Assembly (NCBI GenBank): GCA_003557765.1
Contig: PWNO01000221.1
Span: forward strand, 1 to 16,674
DNA: 16,674 bases
Source of the DNA: Bacteroidales bacterium
GTDB lineage: Bacteria; Bacteroidota; Bacteroidia; Bacteroidales; UBA7960
Direction: 5' to 3'
Each line of letters begins with the position of its first letter. Position 1 is the stretch's first letter. Made by a program: the position numbers and the translations under genes. Of this stretch, positions 8,687-16,099 are shown one piece after another. The notes below the pieces were generated by a model. That model was not told the DNA's origin. It saw nothing but the letters and a program-made list of their open reading frames with translations, and ran no database searches.

Positions 8687-11600
8687 ATGAAGATTTCCAA
8701 AGCATTTTTGATGGTGATACCGGTCATGCTTATGGCCATGGCAGGGGCAAATGCGCAAACTGGCACTGATGTGCTGCCTCTTGAGGTCTCTGCAGTAATT
8801 ATCGACCCCAACGGAAACCCCGTGAAAGGAGCAGCCTTAAAGGCGCGTAACAATGTTTTTTACGCTAATGCGGATGGATATGTTGAGGCTACGGTTCCTG
8901 CCGAGTCAATCATTACCATAGATGCCCCGGGTTACAGGAAAATGGTTATAGACCTTTCTCGAACCGAAATGCCCGAAACCGTTACATTATTTTACCAGCC
9001 TGGGCAAACCGGTGCAGAAAATGTGGTGCCCCTGCCCATGCAGCTTAGCACTGAAAGAAGGTATCACACGGGAGCAATCGGAAGCATCAGGGGCGAACAG
9101 CTCGAACCTTCCCCCGAACCATTGCTGTCAAACACGCTCCAGGGTCAGGGATTGGGACTGATCAGCATCATGAATGCCGGTGGGATGTCAAATAACCCCG
9201 CATCGCTTTACCTCAGGGGCTTGTCCAGAGAAAACAATAACTCGGTAATCACCATTGTGGACGGCATTGAACGGCCTATCGACCACCTGATGGCAGAGGA
9301 AATAGAAAGAATAGAGCTGCTTAAAGATCCAATTACCAAAATACTTTATGGCCCGAGGGCTGCCAACGGTGTGCTGATGGTGACCACCCGGAGGGGTGAC
9401 CCTGCCGAACGCAAAATGAAGGTCAGTGCCGACTACGGCGTAGGGATGCCCACCCGCTTGCCCGAATTTCTTAATGCGTATGACTATGCCAGGCTGTTTA
9501 ACGAAGCACGCAACAACGACGGCCTGGCAAATGCTTACTCAGAAACTGATCTGGAAGGCTACAGAAACAGTAGCGGCCCTTATGATGTGTGGTATCCGGA
9601 TGCCGATTATTACAACTATTTCCTCAATGATGTTACAAATTCCAAGAAAATAACCTCTGAATTTTCAGGTGGAGGCGAGAATTCCGGCTACTTCCTTATG
9701 CTTGGGTATGTGGGGTCGAGCGGTTTGGAAAATGTAGGACCACGACCCACCAACGACAGGATAAACGTAAGGGGAAATCTGAATCTTGATATCAGCAATG
9801 TTGTTTCCGCCTTTATGGATATTGCCGGCAGGTTTGAACTCATGGAGCGTTCACGGACACATCACGCCCAGTTTTTTGAGACGATGAGCACGCACAGGCC
9901 AAATGAATATCCCTTTATTATTGATTCCAGCTTTGTGCCTGCTGATACACTTGGCAACCCTGCCCTGGGCGCAAGCAATTACAAAAGCGGGAACCTCTAC
10001 GGAAGCCTGGCTTACGGTGGTTATCAGAAAGACCAGTACTTTAGTGGCCAAACAAACTTTGGCCTTGACTTTAACTTCGATCAGTTTGTGAGCGGGCTTT
10101 CTGCCAAAGCATATGTTACATTCGATAATTATTTTTATGGATCAGAAAACCTGGCCAACCAGCCCAGCCTGTATGCTAGACGAATTGTTACGACGGCTGA
10201 CGGCGCCGACTCACTGATTTTTCAACAGGTGCAACGCGAGAACTATGATCCGCAACTGCGCCTCACAAGCAATACAAACCTCAGGAATACCGGTCTTGCT
10301 TCTTCATTGAACTATAAAAACGAATTTGGCGACCACTATCTAAGTGCCGACCTGGGGTTTCAGTATGCGCTCAATGAGCAAACAGGCACCTGGGTTACAC
10401 AGCATATCGAAAACACAAATACAGTTTTTCGCTCTGCCTATGCTTTCAGGCAGCGGTATATTGCTGAACTCGCTGTGGCTTACATGGGAAGCAATAAATT
10501 CGATATCGATAACCGTTTCCAGGCATTCCCCGCTGCAGGCCTTGCCTGGGTGCTTTCCGAAGAGGCATTCATGCGTGGATTTGACGGGCTTGACTTTTTG
10601 AGGCTCAGGGCAAATGCCGGCATCATTGGTTATGATAGGGCTACCTCCCACTGGCTTTTTGACAACAGGTGGCAAAACGCCGGTAGCGTCAGCTTTGGCG
10701 ACCCCGATGGTACAAATGTACCGGTTGTGAACTACAGCATGAGAGGAAACCCCGACCTCAAATGGGAAAAATCACGCGAAATAAGCGCAGGTTTCGATCT
10801 GGTTGCGCTCAACCACAGGCTTTCTCTGGAACTTAACTATTTTAACGAATACCGTTATGACATTATTCACTTCGTGAGTTCGCAAATACCCCAGGTCTAT
10901 GGTGGCCGTTTCATGCACTTCAACTGGGGAGAAGTGAAAAACCAGGGTGTGGAAATGCAACTTCTCTGGCACGACAGAAAAGATGAACTTGAATACACCA
11001 TAGGTGTCAATTATATGTATTCAGAAAATAAAATTGTTACCGGCGATGAAATACCCTATCCCGACATATACAGGCGTACCGTTGGATTACCCGGAGATGC
11101 CATGATGGGTTATGTGGATATGGGGCTGTTTGGTCCCGATGTCAGCCTCGATGACCATCCCTTTCAAACATTTGGCTTTTATGGGATAGGCGATATTGCT
11201 TATAAGGACCTGAATGGCGATGGCATTATTGATGATGGGGACAGGAAAATGATAGGAAACAGTTTCCCCAGGCATACCATTGGGCTTAACCTGAATTTGA
11301 ATTACAAGGGCTGGGGCCTTTATTTGTTGGCCACGGCGCACCTTGGCTTCGATACCTGGTTGAACAACTCATATTATTGGAATAGTGGACTGGATAAGTA
11401 TTCGGTTGCCACAATGGACAGGTATCATCCTGAAAACAACCCCGATGGGACTTATCCAAGGCTAACGGTTTCAGATGGCAATAATAATTTCAGAAACTCC
11501 ACTTTCTGGTTGGAGGATGCCAGCTTTCTCAGACTGAAAAACGTGGAATTGAGTTACACTTTCAGGAGAACAGCAGTTGCTGCAACACCCCGTAGCATCA

Positions 11601-11734
11601 AACTGTTTGTTCGAGCCAGCAATCTGTTTGTATTGTCAAACATAAAAGATCTGGACCCTGAGGCCATCAATGGTGGACTCGGCAATTACCCGGTACTAAC
11701 CACTTTGTCTGCAGGATTATCCGTATCATTTTAA
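8687..11734 (+). CDS. SusC-like TonB-dependent transporter, second, divergent pair
   Basis: A 1015-residue protein from ATG 8687, chosen because MKISKAFLMVIPVMLM then begins a normal signal peptide cut after ANAQ; an in-frame ATG at 8672 would add five residues. The N-terminal carboxypeptidase-like domain is degenerate but recognisable (VSAVIIDPNGNPVKGAALKA, then NADGYVEATVPAESIITID, PGYRK). The usual VVVGYG segment is absent; ENVVPLPMQLSTERRYHTGA occupies its place. Plug motifs remain: ASLYLRGLS, ITIVDGIERPI, IERIELLKDP, ILYGPRAANGVLMVTTRRG. The barrel ends LSAGLSVSF with terminal Phe, and DLNGDGIIDDGD (11207-11242) matches the Ca-loop-like motif of SusC1. Similarity to SusC1 is confined to family motifs, so this is not a recent duplicate. 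It follows susD1 by 41 nt and precedes susD2 by 29 nt, so it is probably part of the same operon. It is presumed to import a different or differently decorated oligosaccharide. Confidence 0.95.
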   Translation: MKISKAFLMVIPVMLMAMAGANAQTGTDVLPLEVSAVIIDPNGNPVKGAALKARNNVFYANADGYVEATVPAESIITIDAPGYRKMVIDLSRTEMPETVTLFYQPGQTGAENVVPLPMQLSTERRYHTGAIGSIRGEQLEPSPEPLLSNTLQGQGLGLISIMNAGGMSNNPASLYLRGLSRENNNSVITIVDGIERPIDHLMAEEIERIELLKDPITKILYGPRAANGVLMVTTRRGDPAERKMKVSADYGVGMPTRLPEFLNAYDYARLFNEARNNDGLANAYSETDLEGYRNSSGPYDVWYPDADYYNYFLNDVTNSKKITSEFSGGGENSGYFLMLGYVGSSGLENVGPRPTNDRINVRGNLNLDISNVVSAFMDIAGRFELMERSRTHHAQFFETMSTHRPNEYPFIIDSSFVPADTLGNPALGASNYKSGNLYGSLAYGGYQKDQYFSGQTNFGLDFNFDQFVSGLSAKAYVTFDNYFYGSENLANQPSLYARRIVTTADGADSLIFQQVQRENYDPQLRLTSNTNLRNTGLASSLNYKNEFGDHYLSADLGFQYALNEQTGTWVTQHIENTNTVFRSAYAFRQRYIAELAVAYMGSNKFDIDNRFQAFPAAGLAWVLSEEAFMRGFDGLDFLRLRANAGIIGYDRATSHWLFDNRWQNAGSVSFGDPDGTNVPVVNYSMRGNPDLKWEKSREISAGFDLVALNHRLSLELNYFNEYRYDIIHFVSSQIPQVYGGRFMHFNWGEVKNQGVEMQLLWHDRKDELEYTIGVNYMYSENKIVTGDEIPYPDIYRRTVGLPGDAMMGYVDMGLFGPDVSLDDHPFQTFGFYGIGDIAYKDLNGDGIIDDGDRKMIGNSFPRHTIGLNLNLNYKGWGLYLLATAHLGFDTWLNNSYYWNSGLDKYSVATMDRYHPENNPDGTYPRLTVSDGNNNFRNSTFWLEDASFLRLKNVELSYTFRRTAVAATPRSIKLFVRASNLFVLSNIKDLDPEAINGGLGNYPVLTTLSAGLSVSF

Positions 11735-11763
11735 GAAACACGATCGAAAAATACATTAATGTC

Positions 11764-13554
11764 ATGAATAGTAAACGGATCATTTCAGTTTTTGTGTTGA
11801 TTTTAACATTATACGCTTGTGAGGATATGCTTGACCCGAGGCCTGACAATCATTATGGCGATGAATTTACATGGTCATTGCCCGACAAGGCTGAAGGCGT
11901 ACTAATGGATGTGTATGCAAATATTATGTCGCAGTGGGACCATTATTCAGGAAATAATTTTTTGGATGCAGCCACCAGCGATGCAGTAACCAATGACTAC
12001 GCTTCAGGAATATATGCCTTGGGAGGTGGCGGTATCAGCAACCACTCCAACCCCATTGGGAATTGGGGGAAAGCCTATGAGCAGTTTCTGAAGATTCATC
12101 TTTTTCTGGAGAATGGCCTGGGCGACAATGTCGTATACATTCTTACCGATTCACTGCTGAATGAGCAATACAAGGAGCGTTTAAAGGGTGAGGCACATTT
12201 CCTGCGGGCATGGTGGGGAATGGAGCTGCTGCGCGTGGTTGGTGGCGTTGCTGAGGATGGGCAGGCCCTTGGTTATGTGATTATTACTGAAAGTAACCCC
12301 GGAGATGATATTGACAATTTTGAGCTTGCTGCACGCAACACTTACGAAGAATGCGTGTTGCAGATTACTCGTGACCTCGATTCGGCCATCGTTTACTTAC
12401 CTCTGGCATACTCAGGGCAGGATGCGGTTGCGGGCGAATCGCAATTTGGCAGGGCTACTGCCAGGGCTGCCTGGGCACTCAAATCACGTGTGCATACCTA
12501 TGCCGCCAGCCCAGCCTACCAGCCAGAGGGGGCTTTTGCCTTGAGTGAGGACTCCATCCAGCGAAAATGGGAACGCGCGGCCCGCACTTCATATCAAGCC
12601 ATTCACGAAGGTCAACTGGGAGGATACACACCTTTGCAGGAAAGCAACTTTACACCTTCTACCACACCGGGTGAGTTCATCTTTAGAAAGCAATTTAATA
12701 ATAATCACATGGAGCAAAGGAACTTCCCTCCATACTTCTTCGGGCAGGGTAAAGTAAACCCTTCACAAAACCTGGTGGATGCTTTCCCTGACATTAACGG
12801 TTATCCCATCGATCACGAAAACAGCTTATATGACCCGCAAAACCCATATGCTAACCGAGACCCAAGGCTGAACCTTACAGTGTATTACAACAATAGGATG
12901 TTTGATAACCGGCCTTTGGAAATATATTACAACCAGGATATTGACCGGCCAGGCAGGGATGCACCAGGCTACGACGATAGAAATACACGCACGGGCTATT
13001 ACCTGAGAAAATGGCTCGCTGATGAACCGGATATGCTCAACCCGCTCCAGCCAAGCTGGACCCGCCATATGCATGCCCTGCTTCGACGCAGTGAAGTGTA
13101 TTATAATCTCGTTGAATCACTTAACGAGGCAGTAGGCCCGTTTTTAACAGTGGAAGGTGCCGGTAATACCGATGCCTTTAACTTGATAAGCAGCATCAGG
13201 AGGCAGACTTTAAGCGTAGATCCCGACACCTATGCCCTGGAAGCGGCAATTGGCGGCCAAGAGGCTTTCAGAGAGTTTGTTCAAAACGAAAGACGTGTTG
13301 AATTTGCTTTTGAAAACATGCGTTATTTTGACCTGCGCCGGTGGATGCTACCACTCGATGAGGCTGTAAGAGGTTGCGAAGTGGTTAAAACAAATGGCAG
13401 TTTCGTCTATCACGGAACAGACCCCTCGGGCGAACATATTATTGTAGAGGAGAGAATGATGGGTGACCCGCGCTATATATATGCACCACTTCCATACCAG
13501 GAGCTGATAAAAAACCCTAACCTGCGTGACAACAAAGGTTGGTCAGGACAATAA
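11764..13554 (+). CDS. SusD/RagB-like surface glycan-binding lipoprotein, second pair
   Basis: A 596-residue lipoprotein with signal peptide MNSKRIISVFVLILTLYAC (lipidated Cys19), followed by EDMLDPRPD. SusD landmarks include the TPR-like helices around YKERLKGEAHFLRAWWGMEL and the FGRATARAAWALKSRVHTYA segment. Later ones are NPYANRDPRLNLTVYYNN, the NERRVEFAFENMRYFDLRRW block, and a C-terminus with YIYAPLPYQELIKNPNL and NKGW. It resembles SusD1 only in family signatures, matching the divergence of the two SusC proteins. The gene lies 29 nt after susC2 and 20 nt before the DUF1735-type gene, so the three form a tight unit. It probably caps SusC2 and presents glycan to it; the ligand cannot be inferred. 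Confidence 0.95.
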   Translation: MNSKRIISVFVLILTLYACEDMLDPRPDNHYGDEFTWSLPDKAEGVLMDVYANIMSQWDHYSGNNFLDAATSDAVTNDYASGIYALGGGGISNHSNPIGNWGKAYEQFLKIHLFLENGLGDNVVYILTDSLLNEQYKERLKGEAHFLRAWWGMELLRVVGGVAEDGQALGYVIITESNPGDDIDNFELAARNTYEECVLQITRDLDSAIVYLPLAYSGQDAVAGESQFGRATARAAWALKSRVHTYAASPAYQPEGAFALSEDSIQRKWERAARTSYQAIHEGQLGGYTPLQESNFTPSTTPGEFIFRKQFNNNHMEQRNFPPYFFGQGKVNPSQNLVDAFPDINGYPIDHENSLYDPQNPYANRDPRLNLTVYYNNRMFDNRPLEIYYNQDIDRPGRDAPGYDDRNTRTGYYLRKWLADEPDMLNPLQPSWTRHMHALLRRSEVYYNLVESLNEAVGPFLTVEGAGNTDAFNLISSIRRQTLSVDPDTYALEAAIGGQEAFREFVQNERRVEFAFENMRYFDLRRWMLPLDEAVRGCEVVKTNGSFVYHGTDPSGEHIIVEERMMGDPRYIYAPLPYQELIKNPNLRDNKGWSGQ

Positions 13555-13574
13555 AAAAATTAACTCAAATCGTT

Positions 13575-14501
13575 ATGAAGCTTATAAAAAGATGCACAGT
13601 TGTACTTTTCGCAACGCTATTCATATTTGCCTGCGAAAAATACGAAGATTATATCTTTGATTACATTCCAACCGTATATTTTGGCTCGCAAAAACCTCTG
13701 CGCACCTTGGTTGCCCGCGATGACGACATGCAGTTCAAGTTCGGTGTCGTGCTCGCAGGTGTCAGGGAAAACCCACATGAGGAATGGGTGCGCTATGAAA
13801 TTGACCCCGAACTGCTTGCAGATACAGCCGTTGTCGGTGATAATGTCTTTGAACTGATGCCGGAAGCGTACTATTCACTGAGTAACGACGACACATTCAT
13901 CATTCACCCGGGAAACATACTTGGCGAAGTGGTCGTAACGATCGACCACGACCTCTTTACCGCTGATCCGGACGCCCTGACCAACACCTATGCTTTCCCG
14001 CTGAGAATCACCGATACCTCTGTAGAAAGAATTCTCGATGGAGAAGGCGATTTGCCCAAAAAGGATTATACCGTCATCGTTGTTAAATACATCAGCCAGT
14101 ATAGCGGTTACTTCTACCGGCGAGGAGTTCAGTATACGCTCGATGATTCTGGTAATCACTTGGATACCATCGCTTTCACCGATATTAGTATGAACAAGAG
14201 TGATGTATGGTATCTTGAAACCTTAAACGCCCATAAGGTAAGCACCCTAACAACCCCTGACATAGCCGGTACCAGTCCAAGGAACTTCCTGGATATAAGC
14301 ATTGGCGATGATTATGCCGTGAGCATTGACTCCGCTGAGGAGGGGGTGACCATAACTTCCAATAGTGTGGAAATGGACAAAGACAGCAAAATCTTTTTCC
14401 TTGATTACTTGCTGGAACGAGAGGGTACCAGTTATCACTTGTTGGATACATTGATTCAACGACAAGATCCGGAGCTGGATTTAAGGTATGAAGAGTGGTA
14501 G
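13575..14501 (+). CDS. DUF1735/DUF4361-like lipoprotein, probable surface glycan-binding protein
   Basis: A 308-residue lipoprotein. I take ATG 13575 because it gives signal peptide MKLIKRCTVVLFATLFIFAC (lipidated Cys20); an upstream alternative start at 13539 would overlap susD2 and add 12 residues. The N-terminal half (about 25-175) looks like DUF1735, with TVYFGSQKP, FKFGVVLAG, LMPEAYYSLS, FIIHPGNILGEVVVTID and YAFPLRITD. The C-terminal half (about 190-308) resembles DUF4361, with YSGYFYRRGVQYTLDD, DVWYLETL, KIFFLDYLLEREGTSYHLLD and a terminal RYEEW. Such proteins commonly follow a SusC/SusD pair and are thought to act as accessory glycan-binding lipoproteins. It lies 20 nt after susD2, suggesting it belongs with the second transporter. 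No catalytic motif is visible. Domain names are from pattern memory, not a profile search. Confidence 0.85.
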   Translation: MKLIKRCTVVLFATLFIFACEKYEDYIFDYIPTVYFGSQKPLRTLVARDDDMQFKFGVVLAGVRENPHEEWVRYEIDPELLADTAVVGDNVFELMPEAYYSLSNDDTFIIHPGNILGEVVVTIDHDLFTADPDALTNTYAFPLRITDTSVERILDGEGDLPKKDYTVIVVKYISQYSGYFYRRGVQYTLDDSGNHLDTIAFTDISMNKSDVWYLETLNAHKVSTLTTPDIAGTSPRNFLDISIGDDYAVSIDSAEEGVTITSNSVEMDKDSKIFFLDYLLEREGTSYHLLDTLIQRQDPELDLRYEEW

Positions 14502-14563
14502 TGCGACTTGTTGCGGTGATGCAATGGTGCATATATTTTATTGAATAGAAAACGGATGACTTT
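14502..14563 (+). other. Intergenic gap before sulfatase with small hairpin
   Basis: This 62-nt gap contains ATGCA-ATGG-TGCAT (14519-14532), a 5-bp stem with a 4-nt loop. It is followed by TATATTTT (14532-14539), one mismatch from TAnnTTTG, with a TTG 18 nt upstream (14511-14513). It might be a weak internal promoter or a pause site. None of these elements is strong, and read-through from the upstream genes is the simpler model. Confidence 0.2.
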
Positions 14564-16027
14564 ATGGCAAACAAATTAACTGGAAGTGCAATCTTTTCCG
14601 TAGCTCTGCTGGGTGCAGGTTGTGCCGGCCCGGGTGCTTCGGACAATATACCTGAAAGACCAAACATTATTTATATTCTTGCAGATGACCTTGGTTTTGG
14701 TGATCTTAGTTTTACCGGTCAGGAAAAGTTTGAAACGCCCAATATCGATCGCCTTTTTGAAGAGGGCATGTTTTTTTCTGACCACTATGCCGGCAGCACT
14801 GTGTCGGCGCCGTCGCGCTCTTCACTTATGACGGGCCTGCACACAGGCAAAGCACCCATCAGGGGCAATATTGAGGTTGAACCGGAGGGGCAGCATCCTT
14901 TGCCGGAAATACCTACCCTGGCCAACTTCCTCCAGGATGCCGGATATGCCACCGGAGCTTTCGGAAAATGGGGACTGGGATTCGTTGGTACCACCGGCGA
15001 CCCAAACGCGCATGGCTTTGACATTTTTTATGGCTATAACTGCCAGAGAATAGCACACAGGTATTACCCGCCTTACATCTGGCACAACGATAACCAGGTT
15101 TTCCTTGACGGCAATGACTGGACAAACAAAGAAACATACGCCCAGGATGTCATCCATGAAAAATCATTGCAGTTCATTGAAGACAACCATGGCGATCCTT
15201 TCTTTCTTTTTATTCCAACGCTGATTCCTCATGCAGAGCTTATTGTGCCGGAAGATGAGATATGGGATGCCTTCAAAGACAGGTACCCTGAAACGCCCTG
15301 GATAAATCAGCGGCATGGTGCAGAGTATGGTCCGGACCTCGATCCGATACTGTATGCTTCGGTTGAAAAACCCCGTGCTACTTATGCCGCCATGGTTACC
15401 CGCCTCGATATGTATGTGGGAGAAATTTTAGAAAAACTTGAAGATTTAGACATTCTGGAACAAACAGTCATCTTTTTTACATCAGACAATGGCCCGCATC
15501 AGGAGGGTGGTAATGATCCGGAGTTTTTCAATAGCCGTGGGAACTTCCGTGGCTTCAAGCGCGACCTTTACGAGGGAGGCATCCGGGTTCCCCTGGGCGT
15601 CTATTGGCCAGGTGTGGTGCCTGCAGGCACTGTTTCAGCCCACGTGTCGGCCTTCTGGGATATGCTGCCCACTTTTTCGGAACTGGCCGGAGCATATGTC
15701 CCTGAAAACATTGACGGACTGTCAATGGTGCCAGCCATTACCGGTAACGAACAAAAGCAGGCAGTGCACGATTATCTCTACTGGGAGTTTCATGAAAGAG
15801 GCGGCAGGCAAGCAGTGCGCAAAGGAAACTGGAAAGCAGTCAGGTATGACGTTTTTCAAGGAAACCGGCCCATAGAGCTGTATGACCTCTCGGTTGATCC
15901 ATATGAAAGCAATGATATTGCAAAGCAGCACCCGGAAATTGTCCGCAGAATGGCTGAAATAATGGTGGATGCACGCACCGAATCAGATATATTTTCCTTT
16001 CAGGCAACAACCGTGAGCGGACAGTAG
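14564..16027 (+). CDS. S1-family sulfatase, Ser-type, lipoprotein
   Basis: A 487-residue formylglycine-dependent sulfatase. The signature S81-A-P-S-R85 followed by SSLMTG (Ser codon 14804-14806) makes it Ser-type: Ser81 must be oxidised to formylglycine, in Bacteroidota by a radical-SAM anSME enzyme not encoded here. Metal-site and catalytic residues are in place: Asp41/Asp42 (LADDLGFGD), Lys135 (GKWGLG), His223 (PHAE), Asp308/Asn309 (SDNGPH) and Lys332 (RGFKRDLYEGG). The N-terminus (SVALLGAGC, Cys20) looks like a lipobox, though Gly at -3 is not ideal, so it is probably exported and membrane-anchored. Length is normal for the family. The GYNCQR-AH-YYP region (157-169) reminds me of SulfAtlas S1_16 members, some of which cleave galactose 4-sulfate; that is memory-based and tentative. 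It presumably desulfates the glycan handled by this PUL. The gene starts 62 nt after the DUF1735-type gene. Confidence 0.95.
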   Translation: MANKLTGSAIFSVALLGAGCAGPGASDNIPERPNIIYILADDLGFGDLSFTGQEKFETPNIDRLFEEGMFFSDHYAGSTVSAPSRSSLMTGLHTGKAPIRGNIEVEPEGQHPLPEIPTLANFLQDAGYATGAFGKWGLGFVGTTGDPNAHGFDIFYGYNCQRIAHRYYPPYIWHNDNQVFLDGNDWTNKETYAQDVIHEKSLQFIEDNHGDPFFLFIPTLIPHAELIVPEDEIWDAFKDRYPETPWINQRHGAEYGPDLDPILYASVEKPRATYAAMVTRLDMYVGEILEKLEDLDILEQTVIFFTSDNGPHQEGGNDPEFFNSRGNFRGFKRDLYEGGIRVPLGVYWPGVVPAGTVSAHVSAFWDMLPTFSELAGAYVPENIDGLSMVPAITGNEQKQAVHDYLYWEFHERGGRQAVRKGNWKAVRYDVFQGNRPIELYDLSVDPYESNDIAKQHPEIVRRMAEIMVDARTESDIFSFQATTVSGQ

Positions 16028-16049
16028 CTTTGCCGCTCAATACAAAGCT
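16014..16049 (+). repeat. Two interleaved 7-bp inverted repeats over sulfatase stop codon
   Basis: TGAGCGG (16014-16020) pairs perfectly with CCGCTCA (16033-16039), and AGCTTTG (16026-16032) pairs perfectly with CAAAGCT (16043-16049). The order is A-B-A'-B', so the RNA stems are either mutually exclusive or form an H-type pseudoknot. The sulfatase TAG stop (16025-16027) lies within the structure. No T run follows, so it is not a standard intrinsic terminator. It could tune expression or mRNA stability between the sulfatase and the next gene. Confidence 0.45.
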
Positions 16050-16099
16050 GAACGGGTTAATCAAGACAGATGCTGTAATTAAATCAAAAAGAGTACATT
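16028..16099 (+). other. Gap between sulfatase and terminal gene
   Basis: This 72-nt gap holds most of the interleaved inverted repeats and then AT-rich sequence leading to an A-rich stretch with AAAAAGAG (16086-16093), which may act as a weak ribosome-binding region 6 nt before the ATG at 16100. No TAnnTTTG promoter match is visible, so the downstream gene is probably read from the upstream operon transcript. Confidence 0.4.

Noticed and set aside
11759..11767. Two-codon reading frame ATG-TCA-TGA overlapping the susD2 start
   Set aside because: Amusing as a possible translational coupler, but such short overlaps arise readily by chance and nothing else supports it.
14519..14532. Hairpin ATGCA-ATGG-TGCAT before the sulfatase as a terminator
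   Set aside because: A 5-bp AT-rich stem followed by ATATTTTATT is too weak, and the downstream genes appear to belong to the same operon.
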